Positions 9,887 through 19,309 of a DNA stretch of 36,132 nucleotides are shown here, piece after piece; position 1 is the stretch's first letter; every line of letters starts with the position of its first letter. The stretch lies in the NCBI GenBank assembly GCA_947488685.1, contig CANLAH010000003.1, positions 1-36,132 of the forward strand, given 5' to 3'. This stretch comes from Acidimicrobiaceae bacterium (GTDB lineage Bacteria; Actinomycetota; Acidimicrobiia; Acidimicrobiales; Ilumatobacteraceae). Position numbers and translations under genes: made by a program. The notes under the pieces were generated by a model, which saw only the letters and a list, made by a program, of their open reading frames with translations, did no database searches and had not been told where the DNA came from.

Positions 9887-9935
9887 AGCCACCGTGGGCT
9901 ATCGGGGTAGCGTTCACACCGTTTAGTGTGTTGTT

Positions 9936-11306
9936 GTGGCACTGACGACAGACTCATCTGGTTCTGATCTCTCACTGCAACACATGGTCCCTGGTGCAGC
10001 GCACGCATCGGTTCGACTATTAAGCACTGGTCGTCAAGTGGTGTGGCTAGACATCGAAGGATCGGTTCATCGCGGGGCATTGTCAGCAGCGGCATCAAGC
10101 GTGATTGCGCTAGCAGCACAAACAGCACTGTCAAAGGGCCTTCCGTTTATCGCGGTCATGGAGTCTTCGGGTGCAGACATCGTCGAAGGAATTGCTGCGT
10201 TACATGGATGGGGTCTTGCCGCCAAAGCGTTAGCTGATTGTTCGGGCATTGTGCCAACAGTGTGCATTGTGTCTGGTCCTGCAGTTTCGGGACCAGCGTT
10301 ACTGATCGGCCTCGCAGATTTTGTTGTCATGACCAAAGACTCTTATGCATTTGTGTCTGGCCCGGCAATGGTTGCAGACTTTACTGGCATTGCAATCTCA
10401 AACGAAGAACTGGGTGGTCCAGATGCGCACGCTCGGCATAGTGGTGCAGCAACAGCAGTTGTGCACGACATCGCCGAGGCCGTGTCGTGGGTTGAATCAT
10501 TACTGACGTACTTGCCAGACAGCGTGCACAAGATCCCCGACGTTTTGTATACACAAGATCCCGATACTCGCCGCACCCCCGAAGCTGGTGCGGTGATTCC
10601 ACCCACATCAACAGGCAGTTACGACGTGCGCAACGTGATTACAGCACTGAGCGACGACGCTGATTTCTTTGAACTGCGCCCGCTGTGGGCAACCAATGTC
10701 GTGACCGGACTGACAACAATGGCTGGCTATCCGGTCGGAGTTGTTGCTAATCAACCAATGTCGTTGGCAGGCACTCTTGATATTCAGGCTTCACAAAAAG
10801 CAGCTCGCTTCGTGTCGATGTGCGACGCGTTTAATATCCCGATCATTACCTTGGTCGACACGCCTGGCTTCTATCCCGGCAAAGACCTGGAATGGCGCGG
10901 AATGATTCGTCACGGCGCACAACTTGTCTTTGCATATGGTCGCGCCACGGTGCCACGCATTTGCGTCATCCTGCGCAAGTCCTATGGAGGCGCGTACATC
11001 GTGATGGACTCTAAAGAAATGGGAAATGATCTTTGCCTGGCGTGGCCATGGGCAGAACTCGCCGTCATGGGGGCAGGTCAAGCCGCCGCCATCTTGCAGC
11101 GTCGGGCAACACCTGAAGAAAAGGCACTCTTTGAAGAGGACTACTCGGCCCGACTTCTGAACCCATACATTGCCGCCGAACGCGGATACGTCGACGCCGT
11201 CATCGACCCGGCCGATACTCGCACCGAGATCTGCGCCGCCCTGCATATGTTGCGCGATAAGCGCGAGAATTTAATCAAACGTAAGCACGACAACAGCCCC
11301 CTGTAA
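9936..11306 (+). CDS. Acyl-CoA carboxylase carboxyltransferase (beta) subunit, short N-terminus
   Basis: ORF of 456 aa; VMESSGADIVEGIAALHGWG, PLWATNVVTGLTTMAGYPVGVVANQPMSLAGTLDIQASQKAARFVSMCDAFNIPIITLVDTPGFYPGKDLEWRGMIRHGAQLVFAY, RKSYGGAYIVMDSKEMGNDLCLAWPWAELAVMGAGQAAAIL are PccB/AccD motifs. Confidence 0.92.
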   Translation: MALTTDSSGSDLSLQHMVPGAAHASVRLLSTGRQVVWLDIEGSVHRGALSAAASSVIALAAQTALSKGLPFIAVMESSGADIVEGIAALHGWGLAAKALADCSGIVPTVCIVSGPAVSGPALLIGLADFVVMTKDSYAFVSGPAMVADFTGIAISNEELGGPDAHARHSGAATAVVHDIAEAVSWVESLLTYLPDSVHKIPDVLYTQDPDTRRTPEAGAVIPPTSTGSYDVRNVITALSDDADFFELRPLWATNVVTGLTTMAGYPVGVVANQPMSLAGTLDIQASQKAARFVSMCDAFNIPIITLVDTPGFYPGKDLEWRGMIRHGAQLVFAYGRATVPRICVILRKSYGGAYIVMDSKEMGNDLCLAWPWAELAVMGAGQAAAILQRRATPEEKALFEEDYSARLLNPYIAAERGYVDAVIDPADTRTEICAALHMLRDKRENLIKRKHDNSPL

Positions 11307-11395
11307 CCCGACAACTCTTGTCGTACAGGCGCCATGTTCTAAACTGTCTCATGGGGAGGAAGCCCCATTCACTTACGTCAGTAGAGGAGATCCCA

Positions 11396-12664
11396 ATGGC
11401 TGACACCATCACAATTATCGACGATCGCACCGGAAAAAAAGTAACGGTCCCCATCACTGACGGAGTCTTTAGTTCGTCCGCACTCCGTGATCTTGACCCG
11501 AATCTGTTCATGTATGACCCTGCATATTTATCCACCGCATCGTGTGCCTCGTCAATCACTTATCTTGACGGTGACGCCGGAATCTTGCGGTATCGCGGCT
11601 ACCCCATCGAACAACTCGCTGAGAAATCCACCTTTCTCGAAGTCGCGTACCTTTTGATTAACGGGCAATTGCCCACGGCAACAGAACTGAGCACATGGCA
11701 GCTCAATGTCACACACCACACCATGATCCACGAAAACATGCGCAAGCGCTTTGTCGACGGATTCCACTATGACGCTCATCCAATGGGAATGTTTATCTCA
11801 GCAATTGCCGCATTGGGAACTTTTTATGATGACGCCAAAGACATCTTTGAAAAAGAGTCATTTGACAAACAAATTCTTCGTCTTGTCGCCAAAGTTCCCA
11901 CCATTGCTGCAATGTGTTACCGATTTAGCCAGGGTCTTCCTTTTGTCTCTCCCAACAACGCATTGTCATACGGCGAAAACTTCTTAAACATGATGTTCCG
12001 AATTGGTGACGACTACAAGGTCGACCCAGTACTTGCCCGTGCTATGGACGTGTTGTTTATTTTGCACGCAGACCACGAACAAAATTGCGGAACAACTGCG
12101 ATGCGCGTCGTGAGTTCTGCAAACTCCGATCCGTATACCGCCACTGCAGCGGCGGCGGCTGCGTTATACGGTCCGCTTCATGGCGGAGCCAACGAGGCTG
12201 TTGTGCGCATGCTGACCGAGATCGGCGATGTCAGTCGTGTACCTGCCTTTATTGAAAGTGTCAAAGATGGACACGGTCGTTTAATGGGATTCGGACATCG
12301 TGTCTACAAAAACTTCGACCCTCGCGCCACCATCATTAAAAAGACAGCCTACGAAGTGTTCGAAGTCACCGGCATGAACCCCCTCCTTGAGGTGGCCGTT
12401 GCGCTCGAAAAGGCTGCGCTGAGCGACGACTATTTTGTGTCACGCAAGTTGTATCCAAATGTGGACTTCTACTCAGGATTGATCTATCAGGCACTCGGAT
12501 TTCCGGTGGACATGTTCACCGTGCTGTTCGCGATTCCGCGCACCGTTGGCTGGCTCACCCACATGCAAGAACTCTTGGCGGACAAGGAACAAAAAATCAG
12601 TCGCCCACGCCAGTGGTATACCGGTGTCGACGAGCGTGCTTACACCCCAATCGCCAAGCGCTAG
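11396..12664 (+). CDS. gltA: Citrate synthase (type II, GltA-like)
   Basis: ORF 11318..12664 with probable start at 11396 preceded by GAGGAG; MADTITIIDDRTGKKVTVPITDG..., GILRYRGYPIEQLAEKSTFLEVAYLLINGQLP, LHADHEQNCGTTAMRVVSSANSDPYTATAAAAAALYGPLHGGANEAV, GFGHRVYKNFDPRA. Confidence 0.97.
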   Translation: MADTITIIDDRTGKKVTVPITDGVFSSSALRDLDPNLFMYDPAYLSTASCASSITYLDGDAGILRYRGYPIEQLAEKSTFLEVAYLLINGQLPTATELSTWQLNVTHHTMIHENMRKRFVDGFHYDAHPMGMFISAIAALGTFYDDAKDIFEKESFDKQILRLVAKVPTIAAMCYRFSQGLPFVSPNNALSYGENFLNMMFRIGDDYKVDPVLARAMDVLFILHADHEQNCGTTAMRVVSSANSDPYTATAAAAAALYGPLHGGANEAVVRMLTEIGDVSRVPAFIESVKDGHGRLMGFGHRVYKNFDPRATIIKKTAYEVFEVTGMNPLLEVAVALEKAALSDDYFVSRKLYPNVDFYSGLIYQALGFPVDMFTVLFAIPRTVGWLTHMQELLADKEQKISRPRQWYTGVDERAYTPIAKR

Positions 12665-13644
12665 CCCGCGATATCAATCACAATTTTTCCGGTATTGCCG
12701 TTCGATGCCATATATTCATGCGCTGCCGCAATGTCATCTAGTTGATATCTGCGATCTATAACTGGCTGCAAAACTCCAGCATCAAATAGCGGCAGTACTT
12801 CAGATGCAAAGCGTTGCGAGATAGAGATTTTTTCTTCTACGGGTCGTGCTCGCAGAACCGTGCCAATAATCGAAGCTCGCTTACCCAACAGAGCACCAAC
12901 ATTGAACAGCACGGGCTTGCCCGCCATCACTCCAACTTGAATAATGCGACCCTTCGTTGCCAGTGCAGCAATATTGCGCTCTAGATAATCGCCGCCAATT
13001 ACATCAAGCACAACATCAACGCCAACGCCTGCTGTGGCAGATGCAACCTCGGCGACAAAATCTTGTGAACCGTAATCAACCACAACATCGGCTCCAAGTG
13101 CGCGACACGCAGCAACTTTGCCAGCCGAACATGTCACCACAATTCGAGCTCCGATTGCTTTGCAGATTTGAATCGCCGCTGTACCAACACCAGAGCCGCC
13201 AGCGTGCACCAGAGCCCAGCGACCCGAGGTCAGGACGCCTTGCACCACGAGCGCATCCCACGCCGTAATGAACACTTCAGGGATTGCCGCTGCGTCTGCA
13301 ACCGATATGCCAGTCGGGATTCGCATTGCTTGACGCTCTGGCAACACGAGTTGTTGTGCATACCCACCACCAGACACGATTCCCATCACAGGGTCTCCGA
13401 CTTTCCAGCGACGAACATGAGCACCAACTGAACGTACGGTGCCAGAAAATTCAAGACCAGGAATCTCTACGCCATCAGGAAAAGGATTGGGATACAGACC
13501 CATTCGTTGCAATAAATCTGCTCGGTTAAGTGCAGTTGCGACAACGTCAACAGAGATATCGTCGTTGCCTGGCACCGGCGCCTCAACGTCTTGGATCTCC
13601 AAAACTTCAGGACCGCCGTGGGAGCGCAACACAACTGCGCGCAT
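12661..13644 (-). CDS. NAD(P)H:quinone oxidoreductase / zinc-binding-type alcohol dehydrogenase superfamily (PIG3-like)
   Basis: ORF of 327 aa; MRAVVLRSHGGPEVLEIQDVEAPVPGNDDISVDVVATALNRADLLQRMGLYP, WALVHAGGSGVGTAAIQICKAIGARIVVTCSAGK. Confidence 0.92.
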   Translation of the reverse strand: MRAVVLRSHGGPEVLEIQDVEAPVPGNDDISVDVVATALNRADLLQRMGLYPNPFPDGVEIPGLEFSGTVRSVGAHVRRWKVGDPVMGIVSGGGYAQQLVLPERQAMRIPTGISVADAAAIPEVFITAWDALVVQGVLTSGRWALVHAGGSGVGTAAIQICKAIGARIVVTCSAGKVAACRALGADVVVDYGSQDFVAEVASATAGVGVDVVLDVIGGDYLERNIAALATKGRIIQVGVMAGKPVLFNVGALLGKRASIIGTVLRARPVEEKISISQRFASEVLPLFDAGVLQPVIDRRYQLDDIAAAHEYMASNGNTGKIVIDIAG

Positions 13645-13648
13645 GGGT

Positions 13649-14863
13649 TTATGCCATCTTTGCTTGCAAGCGACGATCGAGTGCCGCCAAGAAGTCTTCC
13701 GTGGTGAGCCATGGCTGATCTTTAGAAATCAAGATAGCCAAGTCTTTTGTCATCTCTCCTTCTTCGATTGCCTCAACGCACACTGCTTCGAGTTTTTCTG
13801 CAAAATCAATCAGTGCCGCATTGTCGTCAAGCTTGCCGCGATGCATCAGACCACGTGTCCATGCATAAATTGATGCGACAGGATTTGTAGAGGTCTTATT
13901 GCCCTTTTGGTGCTCGCGATAATGACGCGTGACGGTTCCGTGTGCTGCTTCTGCTTCGACAGTTTTGCCATCTGGTGTGAGCAAGACTGATGTCATGAGG
14001 CCAAGCGAACCAAACCCTTGAGCAACCGTGTCTGACTGCACATCACCGTCATAGTTCTTGCATGCCCACAAATAACCACCCTCCCATTTCATTGCACATG
14101 CCACCATGTCGTCAATGAGGCGGTGCTCGTATGTGAGTCCGGCCTTATCAAAATCAGCCTTGAACTCTGCTTCGAAAACTTCTTCAAAAAGGTCTTTGAA
14201 TCGACCGTCGTATGCCTTGAGAATTGTATTTTTTGTGCTCATGTAGACCGGATAATTGCGTTGTAATCCGTAACGCAATGACGCACGAGCAAAATCTCGA
14301 ATTGAATCATCGAAGTTATACATTCCCATCGCCACGCCAGATCCGGTGAACTTAGCAACTTCAAGTTGGATCGGCTCGCCTTCGCCATCGGGGATCCATG
14401 ACATAGTGACGGTGCCAGCACCTGGCACACGAAAATCTGTTGCCTTGTACTGATCGCCGTGAGCATGACGACCAATCACGATTGGCTTTGTCCAACCTGG
14501 CACAAGACGCGGAATATTTTTACAAATGATCGGCTCGCGAAACACAACACCACCAAGAATGTTTCGAACTGTTCCGTTTGGTGATTTCCACATTTTTTTG
14601 AGTTTGAACTCTTCGACGCGTGCTTCATCTGGAGTGATCGTGGCGCACTTCACGCCCACGCCATGCTTAAGAATTGCATGTGCCGAATCAATTGTGACCT
14701 GGTCATTTGTCTCGTCGCGGTATTCCATGCCAAGGTCGTAGTAATCAAGCGTGATGTCAAGGTATGGCAAAATCAGCCGCTCTTTAATGAACTGCCAGAT
14801 GATTCGGGTCATTTCGTCACCGTCGAGTTCGACAACGGGGTGAGCAACTTTGATCTTGGACAT
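13649..14863 (-). CDS. icd: Isocitrate dehydrogenase (NADP+), eukaryotic-like homodimeric type
   Basis: ORF of 404 aa; [125 protein letters not shown]. Confidence 0.97.
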   Translation of the reverse strand: MSKIKVAHPVVELDGDEMTRIIWQFIKERLILPYLDITLDYYDLGMEYRDETNDQVTIDSAHAILKHGVGVKCATITPDEARVEEFKLKKMWKSPNGTVRNILGGVVFREPIICKNIPRLVPGWTKPIVIGRHAHGDQYKATDFRVPGAGTVTMSWIPDGEGEPIQLEVAKFTGSGVAMGMYNFDDSIRDFARASLRYGLQRNYPVYMSTKNTILKAYDGRFKDLFEEVFEAEFKADFDKAGLTYEHRLIDDMVACAMKWEGGYLWACKNYDGDVQSDTVAQGFGSLGLMTSVLLTPDGKTVEAEAAHGTVTRHYREHQKGNKTSTNPVASIYAWTRGLMHRGKLDDNAALIDFAEKLEAVCVEAIEEGEMTKDLAILISKDQPWLTTEDFLAALDRRLQAKMA

Positions 14864-14879
14864 GATGTCGCCTTTCGAG

Positions 14880-14901
14880 CACTTGTATGGTACTTGTACA
14901 C
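14880..14901. promoter_or_regulatory. Putative operator shared with the GntR/aconitase region
   Basis: CACTTGTATGGTACTTGTACAC, 17/22 identical to 6430-6451 without gaps; lies 17 nt upstream of the icd start. Confidence 0.5.
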
Positions 14902-14942
14902 GATAGCGCAGACTGTGTCAGCCTGCCCTACCATCTGTTCCA

Positions 14943-16040
14943 ATGGACTTTGAATGGACCCCAGAGCAACTCAGTTTGCGCGATGAGGCCAAAGAAGTGG
15001 CCAAGCAAGCCGTTGCCACCTATGGGCGCCATAACGATTCATGGATGAACGGATACTCGCGTGAGTTCTCGCGCGAACTCGGCGCACGGGGCTGGATCGG
15101 CATGACGTGGCCAACAGAATTCGGAGGTGGCGGGCGCGAACCCATTGACAGACTCATCGTCGGCGAAGAACTGATTTCTGCTGGCGCACCAATTGCTGCG
15201 AGTTGGTTTGGCGATCGACAAATGGGACCTGCGTTGATTCAATACGGCACAGTGCAGCAACAGCGCGATTTTTTGCCAGGGATTCTTTCTGGTGACACCA
15301 CTTGGTGCATCGGAATGAGTGAACCAAATGCTGGATCTGATCTGGCATCACTCGCAACATCGGCAGTGCTTGATGGCGACGAGTGGGTCATCAACGGTCA
15401 AAAAATTTGGACAAGTTTTGGCGCACATGCCGACTACTGCTATCTCATCTGTCGCACGAGTTCTGACGGACCACCACATGCTGGCATCAGTGAAATTATC
15501 GTACCTATGAGCACTCCGGGTGTTGAGGCTCGACAGATAACTGACATGACAACGAATCGTCACTTCTGCGAAGTCTTTTACACAGATGCACGCGTGCCAA
15601 AAGACAATCTGGTCGGATCTCTCGGTGGTGCATTCAAACAAACAATGCGCCAACTAGAACATGAACGAGGCGGAATCGATCGCTTGGTCTCGAACTATGC
15701 GCTGTTTCTCTACGCGCTTTCAATTGCAGATACATCAAACCCAAAAATTCGACAAGAAATCGCAGCACTTGAATCGACATACCGCATCGGGCGAATTTTG
15801 GTTCTTCGTGAAGTCCTTAAACAGGCACCCGCTGGTTTTTCGGCTGCGACAAAGTGTTTTTGTACCGAACATGAGCAGCGTGTCTCGGACTTTGTCGCTC
15901 GCATCATGGGCGCAAATGCAATGCTCTGGAATGATTTCACGCCTAGCCTGTTATACGCACCCGGCTACACAATCATGGGCGGCACATCAAACGTGATGCG
16001 CAACATCCTCGGCGAGCGTGTCTTAGGTCTGGCGAAGTAA
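14943..16040 (+). CDS. Acyl-CoA dehydrogenase
   Basis: ORF of 365 aa; MDFEWTPEQLSLRDEAKEVAKQAV, CIGMSEPNAGSDLASLATSAVLDGDEWVINGQKIWTSFGAHADYCYLICRT, and the C-terminal TIMGGTSNVMRNILGERVLGL. Confidence 0.95.
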   Translation: MDFEWTPEQLSLRDEAKEVAKQAVATYGRHNDSWMNGYSREFSRELGARGWIGMTWPTEFGGGGREPIDRLIVGEELISAGAPIAASWFGDRQMGPALIQYGTVQQQRDFLPGILSGDTTWCIGMSEPNAGSDLASLATSAVLDGDEWVINGQKIWTSFGAHADYCYLICRTSSDGPPHAGISEIIVPMSTPGVEARQITDMTTNRHFCEVFYTDARVPKDNLVGSLGGAFKQTMRQLEHERGGIDRLVSNYALFLYALSIADTSNPKIRQEIAALESTYRIGRILVLREVLKQAPAGFSAATKCFCTEHEQRVSDFVARIMGANAMLWNDFTPSLLYAPGYTIMGGTSNVMRNILGERVLGLAK

Positions 16041-16061
16041 CCAACAAGGCAATAACGACGC

Positions 16062-16898
16062 CTAGGCGACTGTCAGCATCACGAGCGACACAACAGCGAG
16101 GGCTATTCCGGCTAATTGTGGCCGATGCACGCGTTCCTTATCGAGTCCAGTTGCTAGTGCCAGTGTGCTGGCTGGATACATGGCAATGATCACCGCGACA
16201 ATCGTCATCAAACCGCGACGAACCGCGACCAAATACAACACGTTTGCCACACTGTCTAGAACACCAGAGGCAACGATGATGCCCAGATGTTTGCGCGCCG
16301 ATCGAATTGGTTGTCGCGTCGCCAGAACAACGAATGCCATATACGGAACACTCGCCGCCCGCATGGCGACAACAGGCCATAAACCACTTCCAGAAGACGT
16401 GTGTTCGAGCATCACAAACAACGACCCGAATGTTGTCCCCGATACAAGCGCCAACACAATCACTCTCCGAGGTGCTCGCCGATGATGCGGTCCAAAAAGA
16501 TCGCTAATCATCGCCACCGAAAACAAACCCAACGGAATCGCCACAAGTCCAATCACGCCCGGGCGTTCACCCTGTAATAGCCCGATAACAACCGGCACAC
16601 TCGCCATCATCACTGCCGAAATTGGCGCAACAACGGTCATGAAACCGCTTCCCATCGCACGATAAAACGCCAGCAGTCCGGTTGCACCGGCAACTCCTGC
16701 CATTGCGCCCCAGATCCAGTCATTCAGTGGCGCGACAGGAACTCCGCTGATCAACACCATGATGATCAGCGCAACAAAAGCCGCTGCTTGACCCAGCGCT
16801 GTGACCAAGATTGCCGACACCGTGCGCGATGCGCGACCCCCGCAATAATCTGCGACTCCGTACACCACGGCAGCAGCGAACGCGATAACTATTTCCAC
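16062..16898 (-). CDS. EamA/DMT superfamily transporter
   Basis: ORF of 278 aa, many hydrophobic helices, duplicated EamA-like organisation (VAGATGLLAFYRAMGSGFMTVVAPISAVMMASVPVVIGLL ... NVLYLVAVRRGLMTIVAVIIAMYPASTLAL). Confidence 0.82.
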   Translation of the reverse strand: MEIVIAFAAAVVYGVADYCGGRASRTVSAILVTALGQAAAFVALIIMVLISGVPVAPLNDWIWGAMAGVAGATGLLAFYRAMGSGFMTVVAPISAVMMASVPVVIGLLQGERPGVIGLVAIPLGLFSVAMISDLFGPHHRRAPRRVIVLALVSGTTFGSLFVMLEHTSSGSGLWPVVAMRAASVPYMAFVVLATRQPIRSARKHLGIIVASGVLDSVANVLYLVAVRRGLMTIVAVIIAMYPASTLALATGLDKERVHRPQLAGIALAVVSLVMLTVA

Positions 16899-16902
16899 AG
16901 AG

Positions 16903-16975
16903 TGGGCGCGACGGGGCTTGAACCCGGGACCTCCACCATGTCATAGTGGCGCTCTACCAACTGAGCTACACGCCC
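16903..16975 (-). tRNA. tRNA-Val (anticodon GAC)
   Basis: Minus strand GGGCGTGTAGCTCAGTTGGTAGAGCGCCACTATGACATGGTGGAGGTCCCGGGTTCAAGCCCCGTCGCGCCCA: acceptor GGGCGTG/CGCGCCC, anticodon stem CCACT/GGTGG, loop ATGACAT, T arm with GGTTCAAGC. CCA not encoded. Confidence 0.95.
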
Positions 16976-16996
16976 TTTTCAGGAATACCTAGTTTA

Positions 16997-18076
16997 TCAG
17001 GGCAGGAGCCGCAGGCTCACTTCGTTTCCCAATAAACGACCGCGTTGTGTGAGCACAATCCGCTCGCCCACGACCTCGACAAGACCTTCAAGGGTTTTGG
17101 GGTCCAACGCACCGACTGGCACGCCATCCGAAGTACGCAACGACAACTCAAGTGCTTCGCGTTTGCGCGTGCCCGCATCAAGGGTTTCGCCAGATGCCTC
17201 TGTTGGGGAGTTGGTGTCAACTGCTTCGATATATCGCTCTGGTGTGCGCACGTTCCACCACCGTCTGCCATCAGCATGTGAATGTGCCGCACATCCAAAT
17301 CCCGTGTAGTCACCTTGTCGCCAGTACAGCAAGTTGTGACGACATTCAAAGCCAGGTATTGCCCAATTGGAAATCTCGTAGTTGGCAAGGCCGGCACTTC
17401 TCAAGATGTCATCAACAATGATGTACTTGTCGGCTTGATCGTCGTCATCAGGGTGTCGATGCGGCTCGAGTGCCAATGGTGTGCCAGGTTCAACGGTGAG
17501 ACCATACGCCGACACATGCGTGGGTGAGAGTTCTACTGCTTGTTGCACGGTGTAACGCCAGTCGTCGAGAGTTTCGCCGACTGCTCCATAAATTAAGTCG
17601 AGATTGAGCGCTGGAATGCCGCTGCTCCGCACCGATTCAACAGCACGCTGAACATTGGCCGGATTATGTGTGCGTCCTAACGATGCAAGTACATGCGTCG
17701 TCATTGACTGCACGCCCATGCTGATGCGATTTACTCCGCCGTCAAAATACGTCGCCATCATTGCGTCGGTGACATCGTCAGGATTGCACTCAATTGTGAC
17801 TTCTGCGCCAGGCACAAGTGGCAACTCACTCAGACAAGCCATCAGCGCCACGGGCGGCACAAGTGTGGGGGTTCCACCACCAACAAATACTGTGTCTACC
17901 GATGGCATGCCTGCAGCAACATTGCGCCGAATGTCAGTGACGAGTGCATTCATGTATTGGTCAATGACGTGGTGGCGATCTGTCCATGTTGCAAATGAGC
18001 AATAGTCACATCGATGCTGACAAAACGGGATGTGTATGTAGACACCAAATCTGTCAGGGGCGTGATGTTGCGACAT
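16997..18076 (-). CDS. hemW: HemW-like radical SAM protein (oxygen-independent coproporphyrinogen III oxidase-like)
   Basis: ORF of 359 aa; FGVYIHIPFCQHRCDYCSFATW (CxxxCxxC), TVFVGGGTPTLV, RISMGVQSM, LNLDLIYGAVGETLDDW, and EISNWAIPGFECRHNLLYWRQGDYTGFGCAAHSH. Confidence 0.94.
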   Translation of the reverse strand: MSQHHAPDRFGVYIHIPFCQHRCDYCSFATWTDRHHVIDQYMNALVTDIRRNVAAGMPSVDTVFVGGGTPTLVPPVALMACLSELPLVPGAEVTIECNPDDVTDAMMATYFDGGVNRISMGVQSMTTHVLASLGRTHNPANVQRAVESVRSSGIPALNLDLIYGAVGETLDDWRYTVQQAVELSPTHVSAYGLTVEPGTPLALEPHRHPDDDDQADKYIIVDDILRSAGLANYEISNWAIPGFECRHNLLYWRQGDYTGFGCAAHSHADGRRWWNVRTPERYIEAVDTNSPTEASGETLDAGTRKREALELSLRTSDGVPVGALDPKTLEGLVEVVGERIVLTQRGRLLGNEVSLRLLP

Positions 18077-18078
18077 AT

Positions 18079-18606
18079 CTATGACGATGCAGGGGGAATA
18101 AAGACTAAACCGAGATCCGAAAGTTTTTGTGCAACTTGATCAACTGGCACATCAAGCATCACTGCAATCGCTCGTGTGTCATGGGCTCGCACCGTAATGA
18201 CTTTGCCATTGAAGTCTTGACGCTGCACCTGAATCATGCGTAAGAAACGCTCTAACATTTCGAACTGCGCGCCGGACATGGTGGACAACTTGGCAACATC
18301 AAGACGCAATTTAGATGGCGCTGCAGATGTTGATCGCGAGCCATCTCGCTCTTGTGGGTCGCGAGGCAAAAGTTGATCAACGGAAACGCCATAGAACCGC
18401 GCCAAGCGTTCGAGTCGCGGCACTGATATTGCTCGCTCTCCGCGTTCGTAGGCGCCAAGAACCGAGGCTTTGAATTCGCTGTCGCTGTGGGACTCAACGT
18501 CACTGAGTGACCATTGCTTTTGTTGCCTGATACGGCGCAGGCGGTCGCCCACCATCAGGGTGTAGGGGGAATCCTTGAGCAGTTCGTCGTCAGATAGTGC
18601 AGTCAT
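18079..18606 (-). CDS. BldD-like XRE-family transcriptional regulator
   Basis: ORF of 175 aa; HTH GDRLRRIRQQKQWSLSDVESHSDSEFKASVLGAYERGERAISVPRLERLARFYGVSVDQLLP and C-terminal IQVQRQDFNGKVITVRAHDTRAIAVM, both matching the BldD layout. Confidence 0.85.
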   Translation of the reverse strand: MTALSDDELLKDSPYTLMVGDRLRRIRQQKQWSLSDVESHSDSEFKASVLGAYERGERAISVPRLERLARFYGVSVDQLLPRDPQERDGSRSTSAAPSKLRLDVAKLSTMSGAQFEMLERFLRMIQVQRQDFNGKVITVRAHDTRAIAVMLDVPVDQVAQKLSDLGLVFIPPASS

Positions 18607-18628
18607 GTCACTACACAGTGTGGTCGGT

Positions 18629-19309
18629 TTAGCGCGCCCCGTGTGCGACCATCAGGGTAGCCCCCACGATTGCGGCGGTATCGGCGCGCAAGATGTTGTC
18701 GCCCAATGACACCGTGGCTGATGCCATGGCCACCTCAGCGGCAGAAAATCCGCCTTCTGGTCCAATAATCATGATGCGATCATCGTTGTGCACTGCCCGA
18801 CCACCTGGCTCGGCCACTACAGCGCCTGGTCGCGCCACAACATCAGCGAATGCGGCCGGTCCTGTCAGAGTCGGAAGCCACAGTCGCCTACTTTGCATGG
18901 CTGAACTACGAGTAATGCGCTCGAGTCGCTCAATGTGATGTGATGCTCGACGTGTATCCCATCGAACAACGCCATGATCTGTGGCCGACAAAATAATAAT
19001 GTGATGGATTCCGGCCTCAACGAGTTTTTCTACTGCAGACTCGGTGCGATCGCCTTTCACAGGAACAATCGCCACCGTCAATTGACATGCCGGCTCAGGC
19101 GCACTGAAGATGTCAGAGTCCGGAACGAGTTCTTCTTTTGTAAACAAACACGTTCGCCATTGCCCGAACCCATCGCACACCGACACAATTTCTTTGTCAC
19201 GCAGACGCAGAACGCGGCTCAGGTGATGTTTGTCGGCATCATCAAGCAATGGATGATTGACATCTGACACAAAAACATGCGCTGCGGATGCGCGCAGCGA
19301 CGATGTCAC
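18629..19309 (-). CDS. rsmE: 16S rRNA (uracil(1498)-N(3))-methyltransferase
   Basis: ORF of 226 aa; HHLSRVLRLRDKEIVSVCDGFG, VKGDRTESAVEKLVEAGIHHIIIL, IMIIGPEGGFSAAEV, LGDNILRADTAAIVG. Confidence 0.93.
   Translation of the reverse strand: MTSSLRASAAHVFVSDVNHPLLDDADKHHLSRVLRLRDKEIVSVCDGFGQWRTCLFTKEELVPDSDIFSAPEPACQLTVAIVPVKGDRTESAVEKLVEAGIHHIIILSATDHGVVRWDTRRASHHIERLERITRSSAMQSRRLWLPTLTGPAAFADVVARPGAVVAEPGGRAVHNDDRIMIIGPEGGFSAAEVAMASATVSLGDNILRADTAAIVGATLMVAHGAR

Noticed and set aside
16860-16996. tRNA-Val locus as an integration site for a mobile element
   Set aside because: No integrase, no duplicated tRNA 3' fragment and only housekeeping genes on both sides.
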